The notes under the pieces are model-generated. The model was not told the DNA's origin, did no database searches, and saw only the letters and a list, made by a program, of their open reading frames with translations. A DNA stretch of 30,276 bases from a virus: IMG/VR virus record IMGVR_UViG_3300010354_000380, positions 1-30,276 of that record; one strand, written 5' to 3'. A program made the position numbers and the translations under genes. Of this stretch, positions 1-7,300 are shown piece by piece (the stretch's first letter is position 1; every line of letters starts with the position of its first letter).

Positions 1-34
1 GCCCCCCACCCCAACCCATTCTCTTCTCAAACCC

Positions 35-313
35 ATGCCTTCCTTCGTTATCAACACTGCCCCGATTTACCGTTCCTTCAGTGTTGACGAATCCAGCTCA
101 ATCGCCAACGTTGAGATTGATTCGAATTTCGTAGAAATCATCTTCCAGAGCAACACTGAAAAAGCCTATCTTTTCAAGGGCTCAGATAAGCTAATTCCCT
201 ACCTGACTGAGGTGATTAAATCACCCGATCTCCTGGGTCAATCGCTGGGGAGTTTGTATCACAAATGGAGGAAATCTGGAGATCTTGAGGAAATCGTATT
301 CCCTGAAGATTGA
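35..313 (+). CDS. Small KTSC-like domain protein (92 aa)
   Basis: The product is a 92-residue soluble protein without signal peptide or membrane segment. Residues about 19-80 (SSSIANVEIDSNFVEIIF, then a YLF motif, then a Leu-rich helix and LYHKW) match the pattern of the KTSC family: a Ser-rich start, a beta strand carrying x-V-x-I/F-x, an aromatic patch and a C-terminal helix. KTSC domains are small and of poorly known function; some occur beside RNA or phage proteins. The ATG at 35 has no clear Shine-Dalgarno sequence and the 34 upstream bases are C-rich. Codons are clearly richer in C and G at third positions than in the structural genes downstream, which could mean a different origin. A strong terminator follows 22 bases after the stop, so the gene ends a transcription unit that begins left of the window. 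The family assignment is tentative. Confidence 0.65.
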   Translation: MPSFVINTAPIYRSFSVDESSSIANVEIDSNFVEIIFQSNTEKAYLFKGSDKLIPYLTEVIKSPDLLGQSLGSLYHKWRKSGDLEEIVFPED

Positions 314-334
314 AAAAATAAGAATACTTTCGAG

Positions 335-362
335 GGGGCACATTCTGCCCCTTTTGTTTTTG
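335..362 (+). terminator. Rho-independent terminator after the KTSC-like gene
   Basis: A perfect 6-bp GC-rich stem (GGGGCA at 335-340 with TGCCCC at 346-351) and a 5-base loop (CATTC) are followed at once by a T-rich run (TTTTGTTTTTG). It lies 22 bases past the stop of the 92-aa gene and separates it from the AT-rich non-coding region. Confidence 0.85.
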
Positions 363-503
363 TATTTTTTTTCTGGTTTGTTATACAACTACCTAAATGT
401 GTTGTTTTATTACTATACAGAACACCTATGATTACAAGGTAATTAGAATACACAACTAATCATAATTACTCATGTATTAGAATAATCGTGTAATTTATGT
501 TAT

Positions 504-587
504 TTGTTATTCTTTATATTCTCTAATAAATGTGTAAACTGTAAATAATAACAATTGAATAATATTAGAGAATATAAAGAATAACAA
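504..587. repeat. 25-bp perfect inverted repeat
   Basis: The 25 bases at 504-528 (beginning TTGTTATTCTTTATATTC) are the exact reverse complement of 563-587, separated by a 34-base spacer. The right arm is also the first unit of the downstream direct-repeat array, so the left arm is an inverted copy of that unit. No T-run follows, so it does not look like a terminator. Confidence 0.85.
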
Positions 588-770
588 TATAATTGTAATT
601 ACATAATATAAAGAATAACAATATAATTGTAATTACATAATATAAAGAATAAACATGTAATTACGATTAGAAATTAATTATAATAACAGTGTAATCGTAT
701 GTGTGAGTATAAAGAATAAACATCTAATTACGATTGCAAAGTATAAAGAATAAACAGTTAATCGTAATTT
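571..770. repeat. Direct-repeat array, about 34-bp period, core TATAAAGAATAA
   Basis: The exact 12-mer TATAAAGAATAA starts at 573, 607, 641, 708 and 742. The steps are 34, 34, 67 and 34, so one decayed unit is implied near 675. The units at 571-604 and 605-638 are identical over 34 bases. Later units keep the core and diverge in the flank, which carries variants of TAATTACGATT or TTAATCGTAATT. The inverted copy of the core lies at 507-518. The fixed spacing is like iterons or a tandem protein-binding array. The core also resembles an imperfect TATAAATA late promoter. Confidence 0.85.
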
Positions 771-794
771 AACGTTAATTATTATTAACGTTAA
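769..794. repeat. 11-bp perfect palindrome
   Basis: TTAACGTTAAT (769-779) pairs with ATTAACGTTAA (784-794) across a 4-base loop (TATT). It closes the repeat array and is itself built of two AACGTT-type sub-palindromes, which suits a dimeric DNA-binding protein as well as a cruciform. No poly-T follows. Confidence 0.7.
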
Positions 795-935
795 GCGTCC
801 CCCAAAAAAGTACCTTCTTTCTAAGCTATAAACGTTTCCCAGAGCCCTCTAAATAATTAAAGCGAAATTCAAAGTTAGATTTCGTGATTTTCAAAAAATT
901 TTTCCCAGAAAAAAATCGCAGAAAACCTTTTTACT

Positions 936-1190
936 ATGGAACACAAAATAGCATACAAAACAAACGATGGTTCTCTCAAGGAACAAGTATTTGATGATTT
1001 CAATGAGTTTGCCGATTTAATTGATAATATTGCAGGAGACCATTATGCGGGTGTCTCCCCAACCAATATTAATGTCGAGACAATTTATGATGGTATTGTA
1101 AAACAAGAGAAAGTTAGTTATGGATATGAACCAAGAGCTGAGGGAGATATTAATCTCCTTACAGAATCGAATCAAGAAGCTAGAGAATGA
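936..1190 (+). CDS. Hypothetical protein (84 aa)
   Basis: I do not recognise this protein. It is a small acidic soluble product (84 residues) with no signal peptide or membrane segment. It begins with a short beta-like stretch (HKIAYKTNDGS), then has an acidic helix (FDDFNEFADLIDNIAG) and a central SPTNINVETIYDG segment. The ATG at 936 follows a long AT-rich leader with only a weak purine stretch (AGAAAA) at Shine-Dalgarno distance. Its last 71 bases overlap the start of the next gene in another frame. It is the first gene of the tail cluster after the repeat region. Coding potential is judged from length, start context and its place in a tight run of + strand genes. Confidence 0.6.
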   Translation: MEHKIAYKTNDGSLKEQVFDDFNEFADLIDNIAGDHYAGVSPTNINVETIYDGIVKQEKVSYGYEPRAEGDINLLTESNQEARE

Positions 1191-1308
1191 CATCGAGGAC
1201 CTTTCAAATATGGAATTAATGTACAGACCACCCGATAGGGAGGATCATGTAAATATTGTCCAGTATTTGAATGAAATCGAAGAAAGAGTTAAAAATTTAG
1301 AAAAATAA
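1120..1308 (+). CDS. Small coiled-coil hypothetical protein (62 aa)
   Basis: The product is 62 residues. Residues about 3-30 (NQELREILISLQNRIKKLEN) and 45-62 (VQYLNEIEERVKNLEK) have heptad spacing of Leu and Ile, as in a short coiled coil, with a Pro-rich turn (YRPPDRED) between them. The ATG at 1120 has a purine-rich AAGAGAAAG stretch 5-15 bases upstream. A second in-frame ATG at 1126 is possible. The first 71 bases overlap the end of the 84-aa gene in another frame. The clear heptad pattern and the 6-base gap to the PAAR gene favour a real gene. Its function is unknown; small coiled-coil proteins of this kind are common among marine T4-like tail genes. Confidence 0.65.
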   Translation: MDMNQELREILISLQNRIKKLENDIEDLSNMELMYRPPDREDHVNIVQYLNEIEERVKNLEK

Positions 1309-1314
1309 CGAGTT

Positions 1315-1638
1315 ATGAAAGGAGTTGCAACATACACAGGAAGTGACACAGGAGGTAGTGGATCTTGTAACACACCTCCTTACACAGTTGGCGTAGGTCC
1401 TTCGAGGAAAGTGTTAGTCAATAAAAAACCTGTAATGGTACAGGATGATATTTTGACACCTGCTCCTGGTACAACTCCCAGCACTCCACCATCGCCTTGT
1501 TCCAGCCCCAGGAAGGTGGTTGCAAGCAGTACGAAGGTGTTCGTACAGGGCAAGGCTCTTGCGGTCTCTGGAGACCTCCTGAATGCCTCTACGAACATTC
1601 GTATTGCCACTGGATCTTCAAACGTTTTTGTGGTATAA
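1315..1638 (+). CDS. PAAR-like spike tip protein (107 aa)
   Basis: This is a PAAR-repeat protein, the counterpart of T4 gp5.4, which caps the central tail spike and sharpens it for membrane piercing. The 107 residues are typical PAAR length. The first repeat has paired glycines and GSCNTPPYTVGVGPSRKVLV followed by NKKPVMVQDD; the second has SSTKVFVQGKALAVSGD, then NASTNIRIATGSSNVFVV. This alternation of short strands, KV[LF]V and [ND]xKx[AV]xVxxD is the family hallmark. The Pro/Thr/Ser-rich middle (TPAPGTTPSTPPSPC) contains Cys, and Cys or His residues near the tip can bind a metal in this family. The gene is far richer in G and C than the wedge genes. It starts 6 bases after the previous stop, and its position just ahead of gp25 suits a tail-spike role. 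Confidence 0.85.
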   Translation: MKGVATYTGSDTGGSGSCNTPPYTVGVGPSRKVLVNKKPVMVQDDILTPAPGTTPSTPPSPCSSPRKVVASSTKVFVQGKALAVSGDLLNASTNIRIATGSSNVFVV

Positions 1639-1664
1639 TACGGGGGTACTTTGAGGTTATTCAC

Positions 1665-1805
1665 ATGGCAAAGCGTCCTTCACTTAGTGGAAAAGTCCAT
1701 ATTGAGTCTAAACCCAAGAAGACTCGTCAAGGACTTGGGAAACACACAAAATATGCTTCTTCGAGTCGGAATGGAGCTAAAAAAAGGTATCGTGGGCAAG
1801 GGTGA
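1665..1805 (+). CDS. Small, very basic conserved hypothetical protein (46 aa)
   Basis: The product is a 46-residue protein (MAKRPSLSGKVHIESKPKKT at the start, ending AKKRYRGQG). It is dense in Lys and Arg with hardly any acidic residues and has no hydrophobic core, so it may be disordered and bind nucleic acid or an acidic partner. I believe this short family recurs in marine T4-like phages near tail genes, but I do not know a function. The start is the ATG at 1665 with GAGG at 1653-1656, 8 bases away. The frame stays open upstream to 1497, but that part lies inside the PAAR gene in another frame and is not convincing. A terminator follows the stop directly, so this gene ends the transcript. 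Confidence 0.75.
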   Translation: MAKRPSLSGKVHIESKPKKTRQGLGKHTKYASSSRNGAKKRYRGQG

Positions 1806-1812
1806 GAACTTT

Positions 1813-1843
1813 GGGTGGCGTCGTTATGATGTCACCTTTTTTT
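1813..1843 (+). terminator. Rho-independent terminator
   Basis: GGTGGCGTC (1814-1822) pairs with GATGTCACC (1828-1836), a 9-bp stem with two G-U pairs and a 5-base loop (GTTAT). Seven T follow at 1837-1843. It lies 8 bases past the stop of the 46-aa basic protein and closes the PAAR transcription unit. Confidence 0.85.
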
Positions 1844-1931
1844 ATGGCGAATGGCGATCACATCTCTGAGACATGGGGATAGCAACCCCCTTAAAAAGTT
1901 CTGTTTAAAATTCCAAAGGAGAAAAACAGAT

Positions 1932-2132
1932 ATGGCTACAAGTCCAGTAGATAAAAGTAAAGATTTTAGAGATTCGGGAATGACATTAATTACAGAATTG
2001 TCTTCCGAATTTTGGTTAAGAAAAAGTAAAAAAGAAAAATATTATCAGTCTCCTAAAAATAGATTAGATAAACATTGTGGGGGCAAAGATGGGTTTGATG
2101 ATTATGTTGAAAGATTTGAGGAGGGCACATAA
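1932..2132 (+). CDS. Hypothetical protein (66 aa)
   Basis: This 66-residue charged protein begins MATSPVDKSKDFRDSGMTLI and ends DDYVERFEEGT. I do not recognise it. There is no signal peptide or membrane segment. The middle (SSEFWLRKSKKEKYYQSPKN) is basic and the end is acidic. The start is well supported: a strong AAAGGAG at 1915-1921 lies 10 bases before the ATG at 1932. The frame is open further upstream to 1851, but that stretch has no start with a ribosome-binding site and crosses the terminator outflow. The stop codon is embedded in the late promoter (2128-2135) of the gp25 operon. Its placement suggests a small accessory or assembly factor of the tail, which is only an inference. Confidence 0.75.
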   Translation: MATSPVDKSKDFRDSGMTLITELSSEFWLRKSKKEKYYQSPKNRLDKHCGGKDGFDDYVERFEEGT

Positions 2133-2135
2133 ATA
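2128..2135 (+). promoter_or_regulatory. T4-type late promoter before gp25
   Basis: CATAAATA at 2128-2135 matches the NATAAATA late promoter used by T4-like cyanophages (TATAAATA in T4 itself). It overlaps the stop codon of the 66-aa gene. Transcription would start near 2141, about 18 bases before the gp25 start. It is the only good match between the terminator at 1813 and gp25, so it probably drives the baseplate wedge operon. Confidence 0.6.
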
Positions 2136-2158
2136 AAGTTAAATAAATCCGTTTAAAT

Positions 2159-2551
2159 GTGCCAAATTTCAAAACATTTAAAGATCTGAGTATAACATTC
2201 AAGCCTCATCCAGTTACGGGAGATTTAATCACCGTAAAGGATGAGGCTGATATCAAACAATCTATAGTAAATTTAATTGTTACGAATAAGGGAGAAAGAT
2301 TTTTCAATCCTAATTTAGGTAGTTCTATTACAGAATTGTTATTTTCTCCCTTAGATTATGGCACAGCATCTTTGATTCAATCATACATTGAAAATACATT
2401 AAGGTCATATGAGCCAAGAATACTCATTGATTCTATAGAAACGGTTCCAAATTTTGATGACGATGGATTTGATGTTTCTTTAGAATTTCAAATTATGGGA
2501 AGGGAAGATATACCAGTAACAATTAATTTCTTTTTAGAGAGAACCCGATAA
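2159..2551 (+). CDS. 25: Baseplate wedge subunit gp25 (130 aa)
   Basis: This is the gp25-like baseplate protein, the sheath initiator that joins the wedge to the tail sheath and tube. At 130 residues it has normal length (T4 gp25 is 132). The family features are the TNKGERFFNPNLGSSITELL segment (residues 42-61), which corresponds to the usual N-x-GER/pdfGs pattern, and the EPR motif in RSYEPRILI (residues 82-90), which recurs in gp25 and contractile injection system homologues. The C-terminal strand FDVSLEFQIMG follows. The start is GTG at 2159, giving MPNFKTFKDLSITF. An overlapping ATG at 2157 is in another frame and ends after 10 codons. There is no obvious Shine-Dalgarno sequence, so translation may rely on the short late leader. 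The stop abuts the gp6 start directly. Confidence 0.93.
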   Translation: MPNFKTFKDLSITFKPHPVTGDLITVKDEADIKQSIVNLIVTNKGERFFNPNLGSSITELLFSPLDYGTASLIQSYIENTLRSYEPRILIDSIETVPNFDDDGFDVSLEFQIMGREDIPVTINFFLERTR

Positions 2552-4351
2552 ATGGTTTACACACAACTAGCTAATCTCGATTTCACTGAGATTAAATCGT
2601 CACTCAAAGAATATCTAAGATCTCAGACGGATTTTACTGGATATGATTTTGAGGGATCAACGTGGAGTCATTTATTAGATATACTTGCTTATAACACGTA
2701 TTATACAGCATTTAACACCAATATGGTGGTGAATGAGTTGTTTTTGGATTCGGCAACACTAAGAGACAATGTTGTTTTGATTGCGAAGCAATTAGGTTAC
2801 GTACCAAAATCAATTACGGCACCAAAAGCCACTGTAAATTTTGATGTAAATTTTTCTGGATCTGCTCCTTCTACAATATCATTAAAAAGAGGATCAGGTT
2901 TTGTAACCACATATGATAATAAGATGTATAGCTATGTGGTTACAAATGATTATAAAGTTACCGTTTCTTCAAATAAAGCAGAATTTAGAAACGTTCCTAT
3001 ACTTGAAGGTTCTGTTATTGTTGATTCGTATGTCGTCAATACAGCTATTTCTTCTCAAAAGTTTACCATTGACAACCCATCAGTCGATACAAATACTGTA
3101 ATTGTTAAGGTATTTCCATCCATTAACTCAACAAATTATGTTCTTTACGAACAAGCTAAAAATATTTTAAATGCGAATTCAACATCAAACATTTATTATA
3201 TTAACGAAATAGAAGATGAGAGATATGAAATTGTTTTTGGGGATGGAGTATTTGGAAGAAAGCTAGTTCATAATGAATATGTTGAAATTTCTTACTTAGT
3301 TACAAATGGTCCAGAAACAAATGGAGCAAAGGTATTTACATTTAGTGGTGTACTAGAAGATAGTACAGGAAATTCAAACTATTCTATCACAATCACAAAT
3401 GTATCTACTGCAGAGCCTTCAAATGGAGGAGAGGACATTGAATCTATTTCGAGTATAAAATATAATGCTCCTTTGAGTTTTGGAGCACAAAATCGTGCAG
3501 TAACTGCATCCGATTATGGAACAATTATAAGAAATATATACCCAGCAATTTCTGACATCATTGTTTATGGAGGAGAGGAAGCGTCTCCACCTGAATATGG
3601 TAAAGTAAAAGTAGCAATAAAACCAAAAAATTCATCGAAACTTTCAAATTACACTAAACAAGAAATTGTAAAAAAACTAAAGCCATATATGGTTGGATCT
3701 GTAACTTGTGACATCATAGATCCATCTATAGTATATGTTGAAGTAGACACTAGTATTTTTTACAATTCATTGAACACTACTTTAACACCAATCGAAATTA
3801 GATCGAAAGTATTAAGTTCAATCGAAAATTATTTAAATTTAGCTGATACAGAAAAATTTAATGGCAAATTTAGATATAGTAAATTTGTATCGGTAGTAGA
3901 TAATTCCGATAGTTCCATTTCTTCAAATGATACTAAGGTAACATTAAGAAAAGATTTTTATCCTTTACTGAACATAACGTCATATTATGAGCTATGTTTT
4001 CAAAATAGTTTTAATATTAGCTGTGATCATCCTTCAATAACATCAACTGCATTTAGAGTTGTCGAATATCCAAATGTTGATGTTTATTTGGAAGATAGGG
4101 GCGGGAAAATTGTACTATATAGAATAGCTTCTGGTGTTAATAATAAAATAGTTGTTAATCACAATGTAGGATCTGTAGATTATCATAAGGGTGAAATAAA
4201 ATTATACAATTTAACCATCATTAAAGGATCTTATAGTGATAACAAAATAGAAGTTAGGGTCAACCCAAGAAATAATGATATTAACGCTTCTAGAAATGTA
4301 TATCTAGATGTTGATATTGAAAAGAGTAGATTTGCTACATTTGCCGAGTAA
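2552..4351 (+). CDS. 6: Baseplate wedge subunit gp6 (599 aa)
   Basis: This is gp6, the main scaffold of the baseplate wedge, which dimerises to form the inner ring around the hub. It is 599 residues (T4 gp6 is 660). The N-terminus (LANLDFTEIKSSLKEYLRSQ, then GSTWSHLLDILAYNTYYTA) is the classic gp6 opening. Residues 229-260 have the baseplate-J signature FGDGVFGRKL followed by ISYLVTNGPETNGA. Residues about 305-360 carry the second conserved block (APLSFGAQNRAVTASDYGTI, then IIVYGGEEASPPEYGKVKVA). The C-terminal third is beta-rich and more divergent. Its ATG directly follows the gp25 stop (TAAATG), and the gp7 homologue starts 5 bases after its stop, so the three are translationally linked as subunits needed in fixed ratio. 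Confidence 0.94.
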   Translation: MVYTQLANLDFTEIKSSLKEYLRSQTDFTGYDFEGSTWSHLLDILAYNTYYTAFNTNMVVNELFLDSATLRDNVVLIAKQLGYVPKSITAPKATVNFDVNFSGSAPSTISLKRGSGFVTTYDNKMYSYVVTNDYKVTVSSNKAEFRNVPILEGSVIVDSYVVNTAISSQKFTIDNPSVDTNTVIVKVFPSINSTNYVLYEQAKNILNANSTSNIYYINEIEDERYEIVFGDGVFGRKLVHNEYVEISYLVTNGPETNGAKVFTFSGVLEDSTGNSNYSITITNVSTAEPSNGGEDIESISSIKYNAPLSFGAQNRAVTASDYGTIIRNIYPAISDIIVYGGEEASPPEYGKVKVAIKPKNSSKLSNYTKQEIVKKLKPYMVGSVTCDIIDPSIVYVEVDTSIFYNSLNTTLTPIEIRSKVLSSIENYLNLADTEKFNGKFRYSKFVSVVDNSDSSISSNDTKVTLRKDFYPLLNITSYYELCFQNSFNISCDHPSITSTAFRVVEYPNVDVYLEDRGGKIVLYRIASGVNNKIVVNHNVGSVDYHKGEIKLYNLTIIKGSYSDNKIEVRVNPRNNDINASRNVYLDVDIEKSRFATFAE

Positions 4352-4356
4352 AGTAC

Positions 4357-7300
4357 ATGTATAAGCCTAGTAGAAAAATTTCAACTTTAATTGAATCTCA
4401 ATTACCTAGTTTTATTTCAACAGAGTATGAAAATTTTTCGAAATTTTTAGGGAAGTACTATGAGCATTTAGAGTCTAAAGGTAATGTATTAGATATTATT
4501 AATAATATTACCACATATTTTGATGTTGATTATTACGATAGTAATACATTAACTGAATATACTACATGCACGTCTAGCTTTTCTTCATCGGCATCAAGTA
4601 TTTCTGTACAAGATGCTACATCGTTCCCAGAAGAAAATGGCTATATTAAAATTGATAATGAAATATGTTTTTATGAAAAAAGAACAGACAACGTATTTCA
4701 AAATGTAACTAGAGGAATAAGTGGAACTACAAAATTAGGAGATTTGTATCAAAAATCTAATTTTGTAGCATCTGAATCTGCTTCACATTTTCAAGGGGCA
4801 AAAGTATATAATTTAAGCAATTTATTTTTATATGCGTTAGTAAAGCATTTTGAAGATCAATATTTAAAATCATTTCCTAAAAAATCAATCAAACCACAGA
4901 TTGATAAAAAATTACTATTAAAAAATATAAAGCAATTTTATAGTGCAAAGGGAACTGAGTATTCGATAAAATTTATATTCAATTCTATAGTTTCACAAAC
5001 TTCTGACGACATTCCAGAAATTTTTTATCCTAAGGATCAAACGGTAAAAATTTCCACATCAGATTGGACAAATAACTATTCAATTAGAGTTAAATTGTTA
5101 TCAGGTAATATTAACAATTTAATTGGACAAACAATATCACAAACAGTAGATAATCAATTTGCTTCTGCTACTATTGACAATATATCACCAAAAAATGTAG
5201 CAGGAAAAATATTTTATGAATTAATTTTAGCACCAGAGTCTATTGTTGGCAAATTTGAAGTCTGTTCAAAAACTAAATTAAGAACAAGCTTGTCTACAAG
5301 TACATCTAGTAGAATTAATGTTTTTTCTACGTATGGATGGGATGATTCGGGGTTCTTATTAATTGATGACGAAGTTATTGAATATTCTGATAAAAATATT
5401 ACGCAATTTGTACAAAAATCTAGACAATCTCCAATTTCTCACGCAGAAAATGCGGAAGTATACAGCATAAAGCAAAAAATTGAATCTAATAATGTATCCT
5501 TTTTAATTTTAGGAGTAGCGTATAATTTAAATTTAACTGAAGATATTTTATATTGTTCAAAAAATGATAGTATTCAATTTAAAAATTTCGGAACTCAAAC
5601 CAAAGATACTATTGTCTACAATAAATTAACAGATTCTTTTAGGTGGTTGACTAGTAATTCTTCACCAGTTTTAGAAGAAGCTAATGTTCCTATACAACAG
5701 AAAATATCAAATTTTTCAGTTGACACATCTTCTGTTTTTCAAGATTCTGATTATTATTATATTTGCTCATCAGGAATTCCTTCCCATAGTATTTTAAAGG
5801 CAAATGTTAATATTTTACCAGAAGAGCAAAAAATTCTAAGATTAATTAAAAAAACTCCAGTATCGACAACAGAAATTTACAAAACTCCTTTTAGAGATGT
5901 AGGAATTTTTCTAAATGGAGTTTTGGCATATGGCAATAAAGACGACACATTTATTACCTATGGAAAAATTGTTTCTTCAACAATAATTGATGCTGGAATA
6001 GGATACACCAATCCGCCATATGTTCTAATAGATGGTCAGCCAAATAAAGCAACAGCAACGATTGCTGGTGGTAGACTAGAAAAAATTGAAGTGACAACTA
6101 ACGAGACATTCTCATTTACTCCAACAATCGAAATTGTTGCAGGAAGAAAGGCTACAGCTAGAGCTGTAGTTACTGGAGATACGATTTCTAGTATAAGAGT
6201 TATCAATCAAGGTGAGTATTATTCTGCTCCTCCTAGAGTAGTAATAACCGATTCTACAGGAAAAGGAAAATTTGCAGAATATAAAGCAATTTTAAATGCT
6301 TATGGTCAAGTCATTAGATTTGAACAAATCAATGCAGGAAAATTTTATAGTCAGGGGACAGTAACGGTAACATTACTTGAAGACGCTAGAGGTTCGGAAG
6401 CACAAGCAAAATTAGAATTAAGAAAATGGTATAAAAATAGATATTACATTAATTCGTCATATTTAGACAATTCTAATGGATATTTGTTCCAAAATTATGA
6501 ATCAATTGATTTGGATATTAAAAAATACGGTTATGGATATGTAGCAAATCCGAAAAGATTAAGATATCAACTTTCAGACAATTTACAATCAAATTTAACA
6601 GAAACTACAGTAAAAACACATTCTCCAATTTTAGGATATGCCTATGATGGAAACCCAATATATGGTCCATATGGATATTCTTCTCCACTAGATAACACAT
6701 CGAATATAGTTAGGTTAGAATCTGGTTACACACAAAATGTTTCTAGATCAGAAGGACCTTCGACATCCACATATCCTCTTGGGTATTTTACTGATGATTT
6801 TTCTTGGAATGCCTCAGTAAATGTGGGGAAAACAATTTTAGATAAAAATAATGGAAGATTTTGCGTAACTCCAGAATATCCAGAAGGAACATATGCATAC
6901 TTCATAACAATAAATTCATCAAATCAGCCAGTATTTCCTTATATTATAGGAGAAAATTATTATTCTTTCCCTGTTGAACTGAATTATACAACAAGTATAT
7001 CTCAAAATAATTTACCTTCGAATGCAAAGAAAGTTTTTTCTCCACCAGATGAACTGAATGGTTTAGGTTCGGTTATGGTGGTGAATGATGTTTTACCAGG
7101 AACAATAACTGATGTTAACATAGAAGATTCTATTGATACATTCAAAGTAGGAAATAAAATATACGTAAATAATGAAAATACAGAAGGCGAAAATTTCCAA
7201 GCAGTTATTTCCGAAGTAGAAGGTAAAGAAATTACATCAATACAATCAGTACAAGTAAAATCATTACTGATTAAGACTCAAAATATTGTATACATTTATG

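Larger units (their letters stand above)
363..935. other. AT-rich non-coding region with repeats
   Basis: No credible gene is present here: the open frames are short, lack ribosome-binding sites and are broken by many stops. The stretch is extremely AT-rich up to about 795, then less so. It holds a 25-bp inverted repeat (504-587), a 34-bp-period repeat array (571-770) and an 11-bp palindrome (769-794). Between 820 and 890 are two imperfect matches to the T4-type late promoter (TATAAACG at 827-834 and TCTAAATA at 848-855) and a weak 6-bp hairpin (863-868 with 879-884). The region separates a GC-richer gene ending at a terminator from the start of the tail gene cluster, so it is a natural place for promoters, protein-binding sites or a replication or recombination element. 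Which of these it is cannot be decided from sequence alone. Confidence 0.7.

Noticed and set aside
259-453. 64-aa frame on the - strand
   Set aside because: It is antisense to a real gene end and crosses the terminator; the product has no recognisable features.
571-770. 34-bp repeat array as a possible CRISPR
   Set aside because: The units are contiguous or diverge gradually with no unique spacers, and no cas genes or leader are present. A short AT-rich core with inverted copies is not a CRISPR layout.
827-855. TATAAACG and TCTAAATA as late promoters for the 936 gene
   Set aside because: Each has one or two mismatches at important positions; too weak to list as a promoter in such AT-rich DNA.
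1497-1664. Upstream extension of the 46-aa basic gene
   Set aside because: It lies within the PAAR gene in another frame. The ATG at 1665 has a GAGG at good distance and begins the basic family sequence.
1651-1869. 72-aa frame overlapping the 46-aa gene
   Set aside because: It runs through the terminator hairpin, starts without a ribosome-binding site and overlaps the better-supported 46-aa gene.
1867-1900. GGGGATAGCAACCCCC as a terminator or attachment site
   Set aside because: The stem is only 4-5 bp and no T-run or second copy was seen in the window.
1851-1931. Upstream extension of the 66-aa gene
   Set aside because: A strong AAAGGAG sits 10 bases before the ATG at 1932, and the upstream part lies just past a terminator.
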